A stretch of 36,084 nucleotides of DNA. Origin: Bacteroides sp. Its GTDB lineage: Bacteria; Bacteroidota; Bacteroidia; Bacteroidales; Muribaculaceae. The position numbers were made by a program, and so were the translations under genes. This document shows positions 1 through 8,848 of this stretch, piece by piece (the stretch's first letter is position 1; every line of letters starts with the position of its first letter). Below the pieces are notes generated by a model. The model had not been told where the DNA came from, made no database searches, and saw only the letters and a program-made list of their open reading frames with translations. Location: contig JAAVEB010000009.1 in the NCBI GenBank assembly GCA_014801525.1, forward strand, positions 226,712 to 262,795. Direction: 5' to 3'.

Positions 1-473
1 TAGGGAGCGTGACCGCAGAGGTGCTCGATTCGTGTCGCCGCCCGGTGTTCACCGTTCCGGAATCGGTAAATCTGAATTCAATCACCGACATAAGCCACGC
101 AGTGTTTTTCTGCAACCTCGCTCAGGAGGATTTGCTCGCTCTCGACGCTTTGTACAGGATTTTTTCCGAGGAACGCCTTGATGTGACGATTGTCCATGTG
201 CCGTCAAAAAAAGGCGCAGCAAATACGTCGGAAGCATTTGACAAATTGATGGAATATTGCGCCGACCATTATCCTCGCTTCAGCTTCAAGAGAGCCAACG
301 TCAGTTTGCCCGGAATTGTCGACGACTTCAAGGAGATTGAAAAACAGCAACGGGTAGATCTTATAGCTATGCCAAACAAGAAGAAAAACATCTTCGCCCG
401 ACTGTTCAACCCGTCGCTCGCCCATAAACTGCTGTTCCACTCTGACATTCCTATGATAGTAATCCCAGTGTGA
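1..473 (+). CDS. Universal stress protein (UspA), C-terminal part
   Basis: Open at the left edge: the reading frame runs in from the first bases (codons G-S before the first GTG), so the GTG at 9 is almost certainly internal. The first visible residues, GSVTAEVLDSCRRPVFTVPES, match the end of a UspA domain (the phosphate-binding G-S followed by the last helix and strand). A second, complete UspA-like domain then follows, ending LFHSDIPMIVIPV. The protein is therefore probably a tandem two-domain UspA of about 280 residues, of which roughly half is visible. In the second domain the usual GxxGxxG(S/T) nucleotide-binding signature is degraded (NKKKNIFARLFNPSLAH), so that domain may not bind ATP. 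UspA proteins are cytosolic and stress-associated; no specific partner is evident here. Confidence 0.8.
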   Translation, partial: GSVTAEVLDSCRRPVFTVPESVNLNSITDISHAVFFCNLAQEDLLALDALYRIFSEERLDVTIVHVPSKKGAANTSEAFDKLMEYCADHYPRFSFKRANVSLPGIVDDFKEIEKQQRVDLIAMPNKKKNIFARLFNPSLAHKLLFHSDIPMIVIPV

Positions 474-545
474 ATCCATGATTTCCATGTAGATTGCAAT
501 TAACGATTTCTTCAAACTCATCCCATCATTTCCACGGGAAAATAC

Positions 546-576
546 TTTCATGTTTGAAAATTATTCTTTAAATTTG
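546..576 (+). promoter_or_regulatory. Bacteroidales-type promoter for thrS cluster
   Basis: TAAATTTG at 569-576 fits the Bacteroidetes -7 consensus TAnnTTTG. A near-consensus -33 box, TTTC, sits at 546-549 with 19 bases between, which is the expected spacing. The start site would fall near 583, giving a leader of about 58 bases before thrS. Confidence 0.6.
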
Positions 577-640
577 CAGTCGTTTTTGGCTCAAAGGGTT
601 AACTATGCCCTGACTCAAACAAAAGATTAACAGAACAACA

Positions 641-2578
641 ATGATAACAATCACTTTTCCTGACAAGAGCACACGCCAGTATGAATCGGGCGTGACTCCG
701 CTTCAGATTGCAGAAAGCATCTCGCCGCGATTGGCTCAAGACATCTTGGCCGCGAGCGTCAACGGCGAAGATTGGGATATAAGCCGCCCCATTGAAAAGG
801 ATGCGGAAATAAAACTTTTCAAATGGGACGATCCGGAAGGCAAGCACGCTTTCTGGCACAGCTCGGCTCACCTGCTCGCTGAAGCTCTTCAAGAACTGTT
901 TCCCGGCGTAAAATTCGGTATCGGTCCAGCAATCGAAAACGGGTTCTACTATGATATCGACCCCAACGGCAACACCATCACCGCCGCCGATTTCCCGAAA
1001 ATCGAAGCTAAGATGCTGGAGCTCGCCCAGAAGAAAGAAGCAATCGTTCGCGCCGACATCAGCAAAGCCGACGCGCTTAAACTTTTCGGCGACCGCAACG
1101 AAGAATACAAATGCGAGCTCATCAGCGAGCTGGAGGACGGACATATCACAACTTATACCCAAGGCAATTTCACCGATCTTTGCCGCGGTCCGCACATTCC
1201 CAACACAGCCCCCATCAAGGCTGTGAAAATAACTTCACTCGCCGGAGCCTACTGGCGCGGCGACGAGAAGCGCAACCAGCTCGTTCGCGTTTACGGTATA
1301 ACTTTCCCCAAAAAGAAGATGCTCGACGAGTATCTTGCCATTCTCGAAGAGGCTAAGAAACGTGACCACCGCAAACTCGGCAAAGAGATGGAATTGTTCG
1401 CATTCTCATCGAATGTCGGCGCCGGTCTCCCCTTGTGGCTTCCCAAAGGAGCCGCTTTGCGCGACCGCCTCGAACAGTTCCTGCGCAAAATACAGAAACG
1501 CTACGGCTACCTTCAGGTCATAACTCCCCACATCGGAAACAAAGCCCTTTACGTAACCTCAGGACACTACGCAAAATACGGAAAAGACTCTTTCCAGCCT
1601 ATCCACACTCCAGAAGAGGGCGAAGAATACCTGTTGAAACCGATGAACTGCCCTCACCACTGTGAGATATTCAAGGCCTATCCGAGATCTTACCGTGATC
1701 TGCCCATGCGCCTTGCCGAATTCGGAACAGTTTACCGCTATGAACAGAGCGGCGAGCTTCACGGATTGACCCGTGTGCGCGGCTTCACTCAGGATGACGC
1801 CCACATCTTCTGCGCCCCCGAGCAGATTAAAGACGAGTTCTTGAAAGTAATGGATATCATATTCTACATTTTCAAGGCGCTTAAATTTGAAAACTTCGAG
1901 GCTCAGATATCATTGCGCGACCCCAACCACAAGGAAAAATATATCGGAACCGACGAAAACTGGCATCTTGCAGAAAACGCCATCATCGAGGCGTGCGCAG
2001 AAAAAGGGCTGAACGCCCGCACCGAACTCGGCGAAGCAGCTTTCTACGGTCCTAAACTCGACTTCATGGTGAAGGACGCCATCGGTCGCCGTTGGCAGCT
2101 CGGAACTATTCAGGTAGACTACAACCTCCCCGAAAGATTCCAGCTCGAATATACCGGAGCCGATAACCAGAAACATCGTCCCGTGATGATTCACCGCGCG
2201 CCATTTGGTTCAATGGAACGTTTTGTGGCAGTATTGCTCGAGCACACCGCCGGACGCTTCCCGCTGTGGCTCGCTCCCGAGCAGGCTGTGGTGCTTCCAA
2301 TCAGCGAAAAGTTCAACGACTATGCTTATGAAGTGGCAAAACAGCTCAACGCTGCCGATCTTCGAGTTGTGGTCGATGACCGAAATGAGAAAATCGGAAA
2401 GAAAATCCGCGACAATGAGCTCAAAAGAATCCCTTATATGCTCGTCGTTGGAGAAAAAGAAGCACAAAATGGTGAAATTTCTGTAAGAAAACAGGGCGAA
2501 GGTGATAAAGGTACGATGAAAATTGCTACCTTTGCAGAATATTTGACCAACGAGGTCAACAACATGATTAATCAATAA
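641..2578 (+). CDS. thrS: Threonyl-tRNA synthetase
   Basis: Class II aminoacyl-tRNA synthetase that charges tRNA-Thr in the cytosol. At 645 residues it has the full-length bacterial layout: an N-terminal TGS domain (about residues 1-60), an editing domain carrying the HSSAH zinc/hydrolytic motif near residues 73-77, the catalytic core and the C-terminal anticodon-binding domain. The core includes [10 protein letters not shown], with C337 as one of the zinc ligands that discriminate threonine from valine, then the motif 2 region ([19 protein letters not shown]) and motif 3 ([11 protein letters not shown]). The start at 641 gives the TGS domain directly. It leads the cluster thrS-infC-rpmI-rplT; infC starts 9 bases after its stop, so the two are surely co-transcribed. 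No T-box-like leader is visible. Confidence 0.98.
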   Translation: MITITFPDKSTRQYESGVTPLQIAESISPRLAQDILAASVNGEDWDISRPIEKDAEIKLFKWDDPEGKHAFWHSSAHLLAEALQELFPGVKFGIGPAIENGFYYDIDPNGNTITAADFPKIEAKMLELAQKKEAIVRADISKADALKLFGDRNEEYKCELISELEDGHITTYTQGNFTDLCRGPHIPNTAPIKAVKITSLAGAYWRGDEKRNQLVRVYGITFPKKKMLDEYLAILEEAKKRDHRKLGKEMELFAFSSNVGAGLPLWLPKGAALRDRLEQFLRKIQKRYGYLQVITPHIGNKALYVTSGHYAKYGKDSFQPIHTPEEGEEYLLKPMNCPHHCEIFKAYPRSYRDLPMRLAEFGTVYRYEQSGELHGLTRVRGFTQDDAHIFCAPEQIKDEFLKVMDIIFYIFKALKFENFEAQISLRDPNHKEKYIGTDENWHLAENAIIEACAEKGLNARTELGEAAFYGPKLDFMVKDAIGRRWQLGTIQVDYNLPERFQLEYTGADNQKHRPVMIHRAPFGSMERFVAVLLEHTAGRFPLWLAPEQAVVLPISEKFNDYAYEVAKQLNAADLRVVVDDRNEKIGKKIRDNELKRIPYMLVVGEKEAQNGEISVRKQGEGDKGTMKIATFAEYLTNEVNNMINQ

Positions 2579-2587
2579 AATAACTGA

Positions 2588-3175
2588 ATGGACAACAAGC
2601 CAGGCTATCAGGGTGGACCCAACCGAGGAAACGCCCCACAACAACGTAGAGGAGGACCACAAAAAGACAAGGAGCCCTACGCAATCAACGAACGCATTAG
2701 AGCCCGCGAGGTACGCCTTGTCGGCGATAATGTGGAAGCCGGTATATATTCTATTCATGAAGCATTGCGTCTCGCAGAGGAGCAAGAGCTTGACTTGATT
2801 GAGATTTCTCCCAATGCCGAGCCTCCGGTGTGCAAGATTCTTGACTACCAGAAGTATCTCTATCAGCAGAAAAAGAGACTGAAAGAGCAGAAAGCGAAAT
2901 CGACCAAAGTTGTGGTTAAGGAAATCAGATTCGGTCCCCAAACCGACGACCATGACTATAACTTCAAGTTGAAGCATGCGCAAGGATTCCTCAAGGAAGG
3001 AGCCAAAGTAAAAGCGTATGTATTCTTCCGCGGTCGTTCAATTCTGTTCAAAGAACAAGGAGAAGTGCTCCTGCTTCGCTTTGCCAACGATCTTGAAGAG
3101 CTTGGCAAGCTGGAACAGATGCCGGTGCTTGAGGGAAAGAGAATGACCATCATGCTGTCGCCTAAAAAGAAATAA
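2588..3175 (+). CDS. infC: Translation initiation factor IF-3
   Basis: IF-3 binds the 30S subunit, blocks premature joining of 50S and proofreads initiator tRNA selection. The 195-residue product has the two-domain form: N-terminal domain with [16 protein letters not shown], a lysine-rich linker (about residues 88-106) and a C-terminal domain with the [20 protein letters not shown] signature and a final [13 protein letters not shown] glycine/glutamine/arginine-rich extension of about 30 residues precedes the conserved start of the family, as is common in Bacteroidetes. The chosen start is a plain ATG rather than the rare AUU/AUC of enterobacterial infC, so the classical start-codon autoregulation is not expected. 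Placed between thrS and rpmI. Confidence 0.97.
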   Translation: MDNKPGYQGGPNRGNAPQQRRGGPQKDKEPYAINERIRAREVRLVGDNVEAGIYSIHEALRLAEEQELDLIEISPNAEPPVCKILDYQKYLYQQKKRLKEQKAKSTKVVVKEIRFGPQTDDHDYNFKLKHAQGFLKEGAKVKAYVFFRGRSILFKEQGEVLLLRFANDLEELGKLEQMPVLEGKRMTIMLSPKKK

Positions 3176-3236
3176 GATAAAAACAACCGCAGGTAAAACT
3201 GCACAATTTTATACACTCTTAAAATTTTCAAACAAA

Positions 3237-3431
3237 ATGCCAAAGATTAAAACTAATTCCGGTGCCAAAAAGAGGTTCGCCCTTACCGGATCAGGAAAAA
3301 TCAAAAGAAAACATGCCTTTAAGAGTCACATCTTGACTAAGAAGACTAAAAAGCAGAAACGCAACCTCACTCACTTCGGTCTTGTCGCTAAAGTCGACAC
3401 TCACGAAGTTAAACAGCTCCTTGCTCTATAA
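3237..3431 (+). CDS. rpmI: Large-subunit ribosomal protein bL35
   Basis: Small, strongly basic 64-residue protein beginning [14 protein letters not shown], the standard bL35 start, with the [20 protein letters not shown] segment typical of the family. A component of the 50S subunit. It lies 61 bases after infC and 115 bases before rplT, in the conserved order infC-rpmI-rplT. Length is normal for the family (about 64-66 residues). Confidence 0.97.
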   Translation: MPKIKTNSGAKKRFALTGSGKIKRKHAFKSHILTKKTKKQKRNLTHFGLVAKVDTHEVKQLLAL

Positions 3432-3546
3432 ACAAGGCAACTGAACTGCAAAATCTGTTTTTTAACTCGTTAAACATCATTATTAACCGAATGCACAGCA
3501 AATAAGAGCAAACAAAAGCCGCTGACATTCAAAAATCATTACAAAA

Positions 3547-3897
3547 ATGCCAAGATCAGTAAATCATGTTGCTTCAAGAGCACGCAGAAAGAAAATCTTA
3601 AAACTCACCCGTGGTTACTACGGAGCGCGTAAAAATGTTTGGACCGTTGCCAAAAACACTTGGGAAAAAGGTTTGACCTATGCTTACCGCGACCGCAAAG
3701 ATAAAAAGGGCAATTTCCGCTCATTGTGGATTCAGCGTATCAACGCTGCCGCTCGCGAAGAGAACCTCAGCTACTCTAAGCTTATGGGTCTCATCCACAA
3801 ATCAGGCATCGAGATCAACCGCAAAGTTCTTGCTGACCTCGCCCTTAACAATCCCGCAGCTTTCAAGGCTGTAGTTGAAAAAGTTAAGAACGCCTAA
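3547..3897 (+). CDS. rplT: Large-subunit ribosomal protein bL20
   Basis: 116-residue basic protein starting [20 protein letters not shown], with the [29 protein letters not shown] segment that binds 23S rRNA during early 50S assembly. Normal length for bL20. In several bacteria bL20 represses its own operon by binding a leader RNA; the only room for such a leader here is the 115-base gap before the gene, in which I see no strong fold. A perfect hairpin terminator follows 24 bases after the stop and closes the translation cluster. Confidence 0.97.
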   Translation: MPRSVNHVASRARRKKILKLTRGYYGARKNVWTVAKNTWEKGLTYAYRDRKDKKGNFRSLWIQRINAAAREENLSYSKLMGLIHKSGIEINRKVLADLALNNPAAFKAVVEKVKNA

Positions 3898-3920
3898 CTT
3901 ATAATCCCTACCACATGGGA

Positions 3921-3960
3921 AAACAGGGAATACCGATTTCGGTATTCCCTGTTTCTTTTT
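3921..3960 (+). terminator. Rho-independent terminator of the thrS-rplT cluster
   Basis: Perfect inverted repeat, AAACAGGGAATACCGA at 3921-3936 with its complement at 3939-3954, followed by CTTTTT. Because the arms contain A/T-rich ends it could also slow transcription from the minus strand. Confidence 0.9.
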
Positions 3961-4009
3961 ATCCAATGATACATCCGCCTTAGTAACAATACCGGGGCGG
4001 CAGTTATAC

Positions 4010-4039
4010 AAAAACAAAGGGAAGACTTGCACCTCCCCT
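4010..4039 (-). terminator. Probable terminator of rpoD
   Basis: On the minus strand AGGGGAGG (4039-4032) can pair with CTTCCCTT (4024-4017) across a 7-base loop, with two G-T wobbles, followed by TGTTTTTG. It lies about 25 bases beyond the rpoD stop. Confidence 0.5.
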
Positions 4040-4064
4040 ATTCATAAACGTCATTGGACTTTTA

Positions 4065-4922
4065 TCAGCCTAAGTATGTTTTGAGCAATTTGCTCTTCTG
4101 ACCTTTCAGCCGACGTATCGCTTTCTCCTTTATCTGGCGAACACGCTCGCGGGTAAGATCAAATTTTGCTCCAATCTCCTCAAGAGTCATCTCCTGGCAA
4201 CCTATGCCAAAGAACATCTTCAATATTTCGCGCTCGCGTTCATGAAGTTGACGCAACGCACGCTCTACTTCTTTAGAGAGTGATTCCTGAGTGAGAGTGG
4301 CATCAGCCATTGGTGAGTCATCATTGGTGAGCACATCGAGAAGGCTGTTGTCCTCGCCTTCCACAAAGGGAGCATCTACCGAAATGTGGCGACCCTGCAC
4401 TTTCAAAGTATCAGCAATCTTATCTACGGGCACGTCAAGAGCATCGGCAAGTTCCTCTGCCGAGGGACGACGCTCATTTTCCTGCTCAAATTTAGAAAGA
4501 GCCTTGCTGATTTTGTTAAGCGAGCCAACCTGATTGAGAGGCAAGCGCACAATACGCGACTGCTCGGCAAGAGCCTGCAGAATTGACTGACGAATCCACC
4601 AAACGGCATAAGAAATAAACTTAAAACCGCGTGTTTCATCAAATTTCTGAGCCGCCTTAATGAGACCCAGATTGCCTTCGTTAATCAAGTCGGGCAGTGA
4701 CAATCCCTGATTCTGATACTGTTTTGCCACAGAAACCACGAATCGAAGATTGGCACGAGTAAGTTTTTCAAGCGCAGCCTGATCACCCTGGCGAATACGT
4801 TGCGCCAATTCGACTTCTTCCTCTACAGAGATAAGGTCCTCACGACCAATCTCTTGAAGATATTTATCGAGTGACGCACTCTCTCGATTGGTGATTGACT
4901 TAGTAATTTTTAATTGTCTCAT
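4065..4922 (-). CDS. rpoD: RNA polymerase primary sigma factor (sigma-70 / SigA)
   Basis: 285-residue sigma factor that directs RNA polymerase to the housekeeping promoters. It has a short region 1.2 ([24 protein letters not shown]), region 2 ([38 protein letters not shown], then [13 protein letters not shown], the -10 melting/recognition helix), region 3 and a region 4 helix-turn-helix ([29 protein letters not shown]). The absence of a long region 1.1 and the total length are the usual Bacteroidetes primary sigma form, which recognises -33 TTTG / -7 TAnnTTTG rather than -35/-10. It lies 154 bases behind the efflux operon in the same direction but has its own -7 candidate and terminator. Confidence 0.96.
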   Translation of the reverse strand: MRQLKITKSITNRESASLDKYLQEIGREDLISVEEEVELAQRIRQGDQAALEKLTRANLRFVVSVAKQYQNQGLSLPDLINEGNLGLIKAAQKFDETRGFKFISYAVWWIRQSILQALAEQSRIVRLPLNQVGSLNKISKALSKFEQENERRPSAEELADALDVPVDKIADTLKVQGRHISVDAPFVEGEDNSLLDVLTNDDSPMADATLTQESLSKEVERALRQLHEREREILKMFFGIGCQEMTLEEIGAKFDLTRERVRQIKEKAIRRLKGQKSKLLKTYLG

Positions 4923-4949
4923 CTGTTATCACACATGAATTTTAATGTA

Positions 4950-4957
4950 CAAAGTTA
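4950..4957 (-). promoter_or_regulatory. -7 element upstream of rpoD
   Basis: CAAAGTTA on the plus strand is TAACTTTG on the minus strand, a match to TAnnTTTG, 28 bases before the rpoD start. No TTTG is found at the expected 19-20 base distance, so the -33 box is weak or absent. Confidence 0.5.
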
Positions 4958-5076
4958 CAATATTTTTTGCAAACTAACATTAATAATAACGCACAAACTT
5001 GCGGTTTTATCCTTTCAAATACCCTTTTTAAGATATTTTTCAGTGCGAATTAACAGTTGGACTGCTATTTCAAAAA

Positions 5077-5820
5077 TCAGTTCCCCGAGCCGGCATTGGG
5101 CGAAAACAGGCTATGGGAATTCACCCAGTCGGTGAAAACCTGCTTATAACTGTCGCTTACCGGAATGTAGTGTTTGCCAAAGACTATGCGGTTGCGCTCG
5201 ATTATCCTAATCTTTGACTTGTTGACTATGTAGGAGCGATGAACGCGCATGAAATCTGACGGCGGCAGATAATTTTCCAACGCTTTTATACTCATCAGCG
5301 ACATTATAGAATTAGTCTCGCCCTCAATATATATTTTCACATAATCCTTCAAGCCCTCGATGAAAAGGATATCTTTAACGGGAATCTGGATCTGCTTGTA
5401 CTCGCTTCTAACAATCAGATAACGGTTGTCATGGGAATTAGCCTCCGCACGGCGTGACACGTCGGTCCATTCAAGAGCCCTGTTGGCTGCGCCGACAAAT
5501 TCTTCATAGCTGATGGGCTTCATCAGATAGTCCAACGCGTTGACCTTGTAGCCGTCGACGGCATAGCGATCATAAGCCGTAGTAAAGATTATGCGACACG
5601 ACTGAGGTATAATTCTCGCAAACTCCAATCCGTTGAGCTGAGGCATGTGGATGTCAAGAAACACCACGTCGATATTTTCCTCCAGAATAACCTTAATCGC
5701 CTCCTGAGCCGACGAAAACTTTCCAACAAGCTCCATGAAAGGGGTCTTTTCAACATAAGAAGCAATTAAGTCACGAGCCAACGGCTCATCGTCAATCACA
5801 CAGCAACGCAATATAATCAT
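5077..5820 (-). CDS. LytTR-family response regulator
   Basis: 247 residues: an N-terminal receiver domain (about 1-120) with the acidic pair D10-D11, phospho-acceptor D56 in FLDIHMP, T80 and K101, and a C-terminal LytTR DNA-binding domain (about 135-240) with the ILFIEGLKDYVKIY and FMRVHRSYIVNKSKI segments. LytTR regulators bind direct repeats upstream of their targets. The gene begins 1 base after the stop of the histidine kinase and is the last gene of the efflux operon, so the pair is most likely dedicated to the pump or to the envelope stress that the pump relieves. The target is inferred from position only. Confidence 0.93.
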   Translation of the reverse strand: MIILRCCVIDDEPLARDLIASYVEKTPFMELVGKFSSAQEAIKVILEENIDVVFLDIHMPQLNGLEFARIIPQSCRIIFTTAYDRYAVDGYKVNALDYLMKPISYEEFVGAANRALEWTDVSRRAEANSHDNRYLIVRSEYKQIQIPVKDILFIEGLKDYVKIYIEGETNSIMSLMSIKALENYLPPSDFMRVHRSYIVNKSKIRIIERNRIVFGKHYIPVSDSYKQVFTDWVNSHSLFSPNAGSGN

Positions 5821-5821
5821 A

Positions 5822-6862
5822 TCACAGTTTTATTATCAATTCAACAACATAGACACCATTTTCGGCAACAGTCTTCAGCGACGCATCCTTCCCGTAGATT
5901 AAGTCGAGGCGTCGTCGCAGATTGGCATCTCCAATGCCTGAATCATCTGAGACGGGTCCGGGCACATAATGATTGGAGACAACGCATTTCACCACTCCGT
6001 CATTAGCCACAATGGAGACGGAAATCTCAGCACCGGGGACACCGATATTGCCATATTTAAAGGCGTTTTCCACCGGCGAGATAAATAGCAGCGGAGCTAT
6101 CTGACAGTTTCCGCTGTTTCCCTCATCAAGGGTCACATGGACCGGCATCGTCTCGCTCAACCGCAATTTCATGAGCTTAATGTAATTATTGATAAACTCA
6201 ATCTCATCTTTAAGCATCACCGTGGGGGTATTCTCATATAAGACATAGCGAAGCAAGCGGCTGAGTTCATGAACAGCATTCTGGGCTTTGGCGGGGCTTA
6301 TCGCAATAAGAGCATAAATCGAATTCAGCGTGTTAAACAAAAAATGAGGATTAAGCTGGCTTTTCAGATTGGCAAGCTCCTCCCTATGTTGCGCCGCTTC
6401 CATCTCCTTGTGCCTCGCGCTGATCTTGCTCCAATAATCGCTCAATTTCATCGCCATGGAAAGGGCTATTGTCAGCACACACATGGCAAGATCCCGGAAA
6501 ATGCCGGTAAAGACATGGACCATGCCTACATGTCTGGCGGCTCTCGGCGGAGCGACAGAATGAAACAGAGCCATCACACTCACCACAACAGCGATGACGG
6601 CAACATTGATCAAAGCCAGACGCAACGCCCAGTTCTTTTTTCCAAGACAATAGTCTATTATCAGATAATAGTTAACATAGAACAACGCCACAAAGACAAC
6701 TGATTTAACATAAAATCGCCAGGAATGGGAGATATCGGGCATGTTGCGGCTCATCAATATCTCTGGCAAGATAAAAACTATGCTCAAAAACAGAAGGTGG
6801 ATGAAAAATTTCACCCACTTCTGTGTTGTCAGCGACGGTTGTCCTATAATTTTACTACTCAT
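5822..6862 (-). CDS. LytS-type sensor histidine kinase
   Basis: 346-residue membrane kinase. Four predicted membrane segments (about residues 18-36, 52-72, 80-102, 120-140) are followed by a coiled linker and the His_kinase domain with the phospho-acceptor motif LNPHFLFNTLNSIYALI (H173), then an ATP-binding part with FISPVENAFKYGN (N box) and a GIGDANLRRRLDLIYG glycine box. This is the short transmembrane sensor class common in Bacteroidetes, with no periplasmic sensor domain, so the signal is probably sensed in the membrane. The start overlaps the end of the permease gene by 8 bases, showing translational coupling to the pump. Confidence 0.92.
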   Translation of the reverse strand: MSSKIIGQPSLTTQKWVKFFIHLLFLSIVFILPEILMSRNMPDISHSWRFYVKSVVFVALFYVNYYLIIDYCLGKKNWALRLALINVAVIAVVVSVMALFHSVAPPRAARHVGMVHVFTGIFRDLAMCVLTIALSMAMKLSDYWSKISARHKEMEAAQHREELANLKSQLNPHFLFNTLNSIYALIAISPAKAQNAVHELSRLLRYVLYENTPTVMLKDEIEFINNYIKLMKLRLSETMPVHVTLDEGNSGNCQIAPLLFISPVENAFKYGNIGVPGAEISVSIVANDGVVKCVVSNHYVPGPVSDDSGIGDANLRRRLDLIYGKDASLKTVAENGVYVVELIIKL

Positions 6863-8075
6863 ATCTTATCGCCTCTATCGGGTCAAGATTGGCGGCTTTC
6901 TGCGCCGGATACCATCCGAAGAATATACCGGTTACAGTACATACCGCAAAAGACAAAATTACTGAATAAATCTGGATATACACAGGCCAATGCGCGATCA
7001 TGTTCACAAGCCACGACGCAAACACCCCGACAAGCACTCCGATGATACCTCCCGTGACACTTATTATCACCGCCTCAATCAGGAACTGGGCAAGGATATC
7101 GATGCCTCGGGCGCCGATCGACATTCTCAATCCGATTTCCCTCGTGCGTTCAGTGACCGATACATACATGATGTTCATAATGCCGATACCTCCCACAAGG
7201 AGCGATATTCCGGCGATACAGGCAAGCAACACCGTCATCATGTCGCTGGTAGAATTCATCATTTCGCTAAGCTCCTGCTGGCTGCGTATAGAGAAATCAT
7301 CGTCGGCATCCTCTTTGAGGCGGTGACGCTCACGCAAAATGGAAGTCACCTCGTCGATAGCCTGATCGGTAAACTCCTCGTCAAGAGCGCTCGCGAAAAG
7401 CCCCTGGATATAGTCGATAGCGAGAACACGCTTCATTATCGTGGTGTAAGGAGCGAGCACAACATCGTCCTGGTCCATACCCATTGAGTTGGTCCCTTTT
7501 TCTTCGAGGGTGCCAATCACCGTGAACGGAATCTTGTTGAATCGCACCACCTTGCCGATTGGATCCTCGCCATTGGGAAACAGGTTGTCGATGACTGTCT
7601 TGCCAAGCAGACAAACTTTAGCCGCCGACTTTATATCCTGCTCGGTAAACATTTCTCCATCCTTCACCTTGACTTTTCGTATGTCAAGATAATCGGGCGT
7701 AACTCCATAGATGGTCGACGGATAGTTATTATTGCCGTTGATAAACTGCCCTCCGCTGTTCACCTGAGGAGAAATCGCCGATATATATGCCGCCTGGTCT
7801 CTTATCGCCTCATAATCGGCAACCTCAAGAGTCTGCATATCATCGGAACTCTGCCTCACACCGCCACGCTGCATATTGCCGGGATGAATCATAATCATGT
7901 TGGAGCCCATTTCAGAAATCTGAGCCTTTATACTATTCTTTGATCCCTGACCGATAGCAAGCATCGTTATGACCGACGCCACACCGATAATAATACCCAG
8001 CATTGTCAAGAAACAACGCAATTTATTATTGTTGAGCGCCTTCAACGCTATTTTTAATAGATTGGCTAAATTCAT
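6855..8075 (-). CDS. MacB-like ABC transporter permease (FtsX superfamily)
   Basis: 406 residues. An N-terminal membrane helix (about 20-45, CFLTMLGIIIGVASVITMLA) is followed by a large periplasmic MacB_PCD domain (about 50-265) and three membrane helices near the C terminus in the FtsX arrangement, including ILSFAVCTVTGIFFGWYPAQKAANLDPIEAIRYE, the standard family ending. This is the permease half of a MacB-type mechanotransmission transporter; in Bacteroidetes the ATPase is encoded separately, as here, 2 bases upstream. Together with the adaptor and the TolC-like channel it would drive periplasmic substrates (macrolides, peptides, siderophores or lipids in relatives) through the outer membrane. 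The substrate cannot be told from the sequence. Confidence 0.94.
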   Translation of the reverse strand: MNLANLLKIALKALNNNKLRCFLTMLGIIIGVASVITMLAIGQGSKNSIKAQISEMGSNMIMIHPGNMQRGGVRQSSDDMQTLEVADYEAIRDQAAYISAISPQVNSGGQFINGNNNYPSTIYGVTPDYLDIRKVKVKDGEMFTEQDIKSAAKVCLLGKTVIDNLFPNGEDPIGKVVRFNKIPFTVIGTLEEKGTNSMGMDQDDVVLAPYTTIMKRVLAIDYIQGLFASALDEEFTDQAIDEVTSILRERHRLKEDADDDFSIRSQQELSEMMNSTSDMMTVLLACIAGISLLVGGIGIMNIMYVSVTERTREIGLRMSIGARGIDILAQFLIEAVIISVTGGIIGVLVGVFASWLVNMIAHWPVYIQIYSVILSFAVCTVTGIFFGWYPAQKAANLDPIEAIRYE

Positions 8076-8077
8076 GA

Positions 8078-8827
8078 TTAATCATTATCTTTTGGTAGAG
8101 CTTCATAAGCCTCCTTTGCCGATGCCATGGTGGGATTATTGACATCCGACACCACTTTCCCGTCGCGCAAAACAATATTGCGCGATGAGTAAGCCGCAAG
8201 CTCAGGGTTATGGGTCACAAATATTATAGTTCTCCCTCGGGCATGGAGTTCCTGAAACAGCATCAGAATGCTGAACGAAGTGCGGGTGTCAAGATTTCCC
8301 GTCGCTTCATCGGCAAGAATGATGACAGGGTCATTCACAAGCGCTCTCGCAATAGCCACACGCTGCTGCTGACCGCCCGACATCTGATTGCTCTTATGAT
8401 AAAGGCGCTCCTTGAGCCCCACCGCTTCGAGGGCGGCGATGGCTCGTTCACGACGTTCACGCGAAGAGACCGACGAGTTATAGAGAAGCGGCAACTCCAC
8501 ATTCTCTACCGCCGTCGTCTTCGGCAAAAGATTGTAATTCTGGAACACAAAACCAATCTTGCGGTTTCGTGTCACCGCGCGCTCGTTCTTGCTCATCGAC
8601 TGTACTGACGTTCCGTCAAGGATATATTCCCCCTTTGTCGGAGTATCAAGACAGCCGAGCAAATTTAGCAGTGTGGATTTTCCCGAGCCGGAAGTACCCA
8701 TAATGGTCACAAACTCGCCTTCCCGAATTGAAAAACTGACACCGCGCAAGGCATGAACCTCCTCACCGCCGACCATGAAGTAACGGCGAAGGTTTTCAAC
8801 CCTTATTATTTCCCTTTTATCACTCAT
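8078..8827 (-). CDS. MacB/LolD-type ABC transporter ATP-binding protein
   Basis: 249-residue ATPase with Walker A GTSGSGKS (about residues 44-51), a Q-loop in VFQNYNLLP, the LSGGQ-equivalent MSGGQQQRVAIARALVNDP, Walker B VIILADEATGNLD and the H-loop IIFVTHNPE. The GNLDTRTS extension after Walker B is typical of the MacB/LolD/FtsE class. It energises the permease encoded 2 bases downstream; its own start is 21 bases after the adaptor gene. The cytosolic side of the efflux complex. Confidence 0.95.
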   Translation of the reverse strand: MSDKREIIRVENLRRYFMVGGEEVHALRGVSFSIREGEFVTIMGTSGSGKSTLLNLLGCLDTPTKGEYILDGTSVQSMSKNERAVTRNRKIGFVFQNYNLLPKTTAVENVELPLLYNSSVSSRERRERAIAALEAVGLKERLYHKSNQMSGGQQQRVAIARALVNDPVIILADEATGNLDTRTSFSILMLFQELHARGRTIIFVTHNPELAAYSSRNIVLRDGKVVSDVNNPTMASAKEAYEALPKDND

Positions 8828-8848
8828 CTGATAAAACCAGTTTCGTTA

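Noticed and set aside
474..640. Threonine-responsive leader or T-box before thrS
   Set aside because: Only weak short hairpins (such as TTTCC-ACG-GGAAA) and no T-box sequence; T-boxes are not expected in this phylum.
2210..2983. Minus-strand open frame of 257 codons
   Set aside because: Covers the end of thrS and most of infC on the opposite strand; no recognisable domain.
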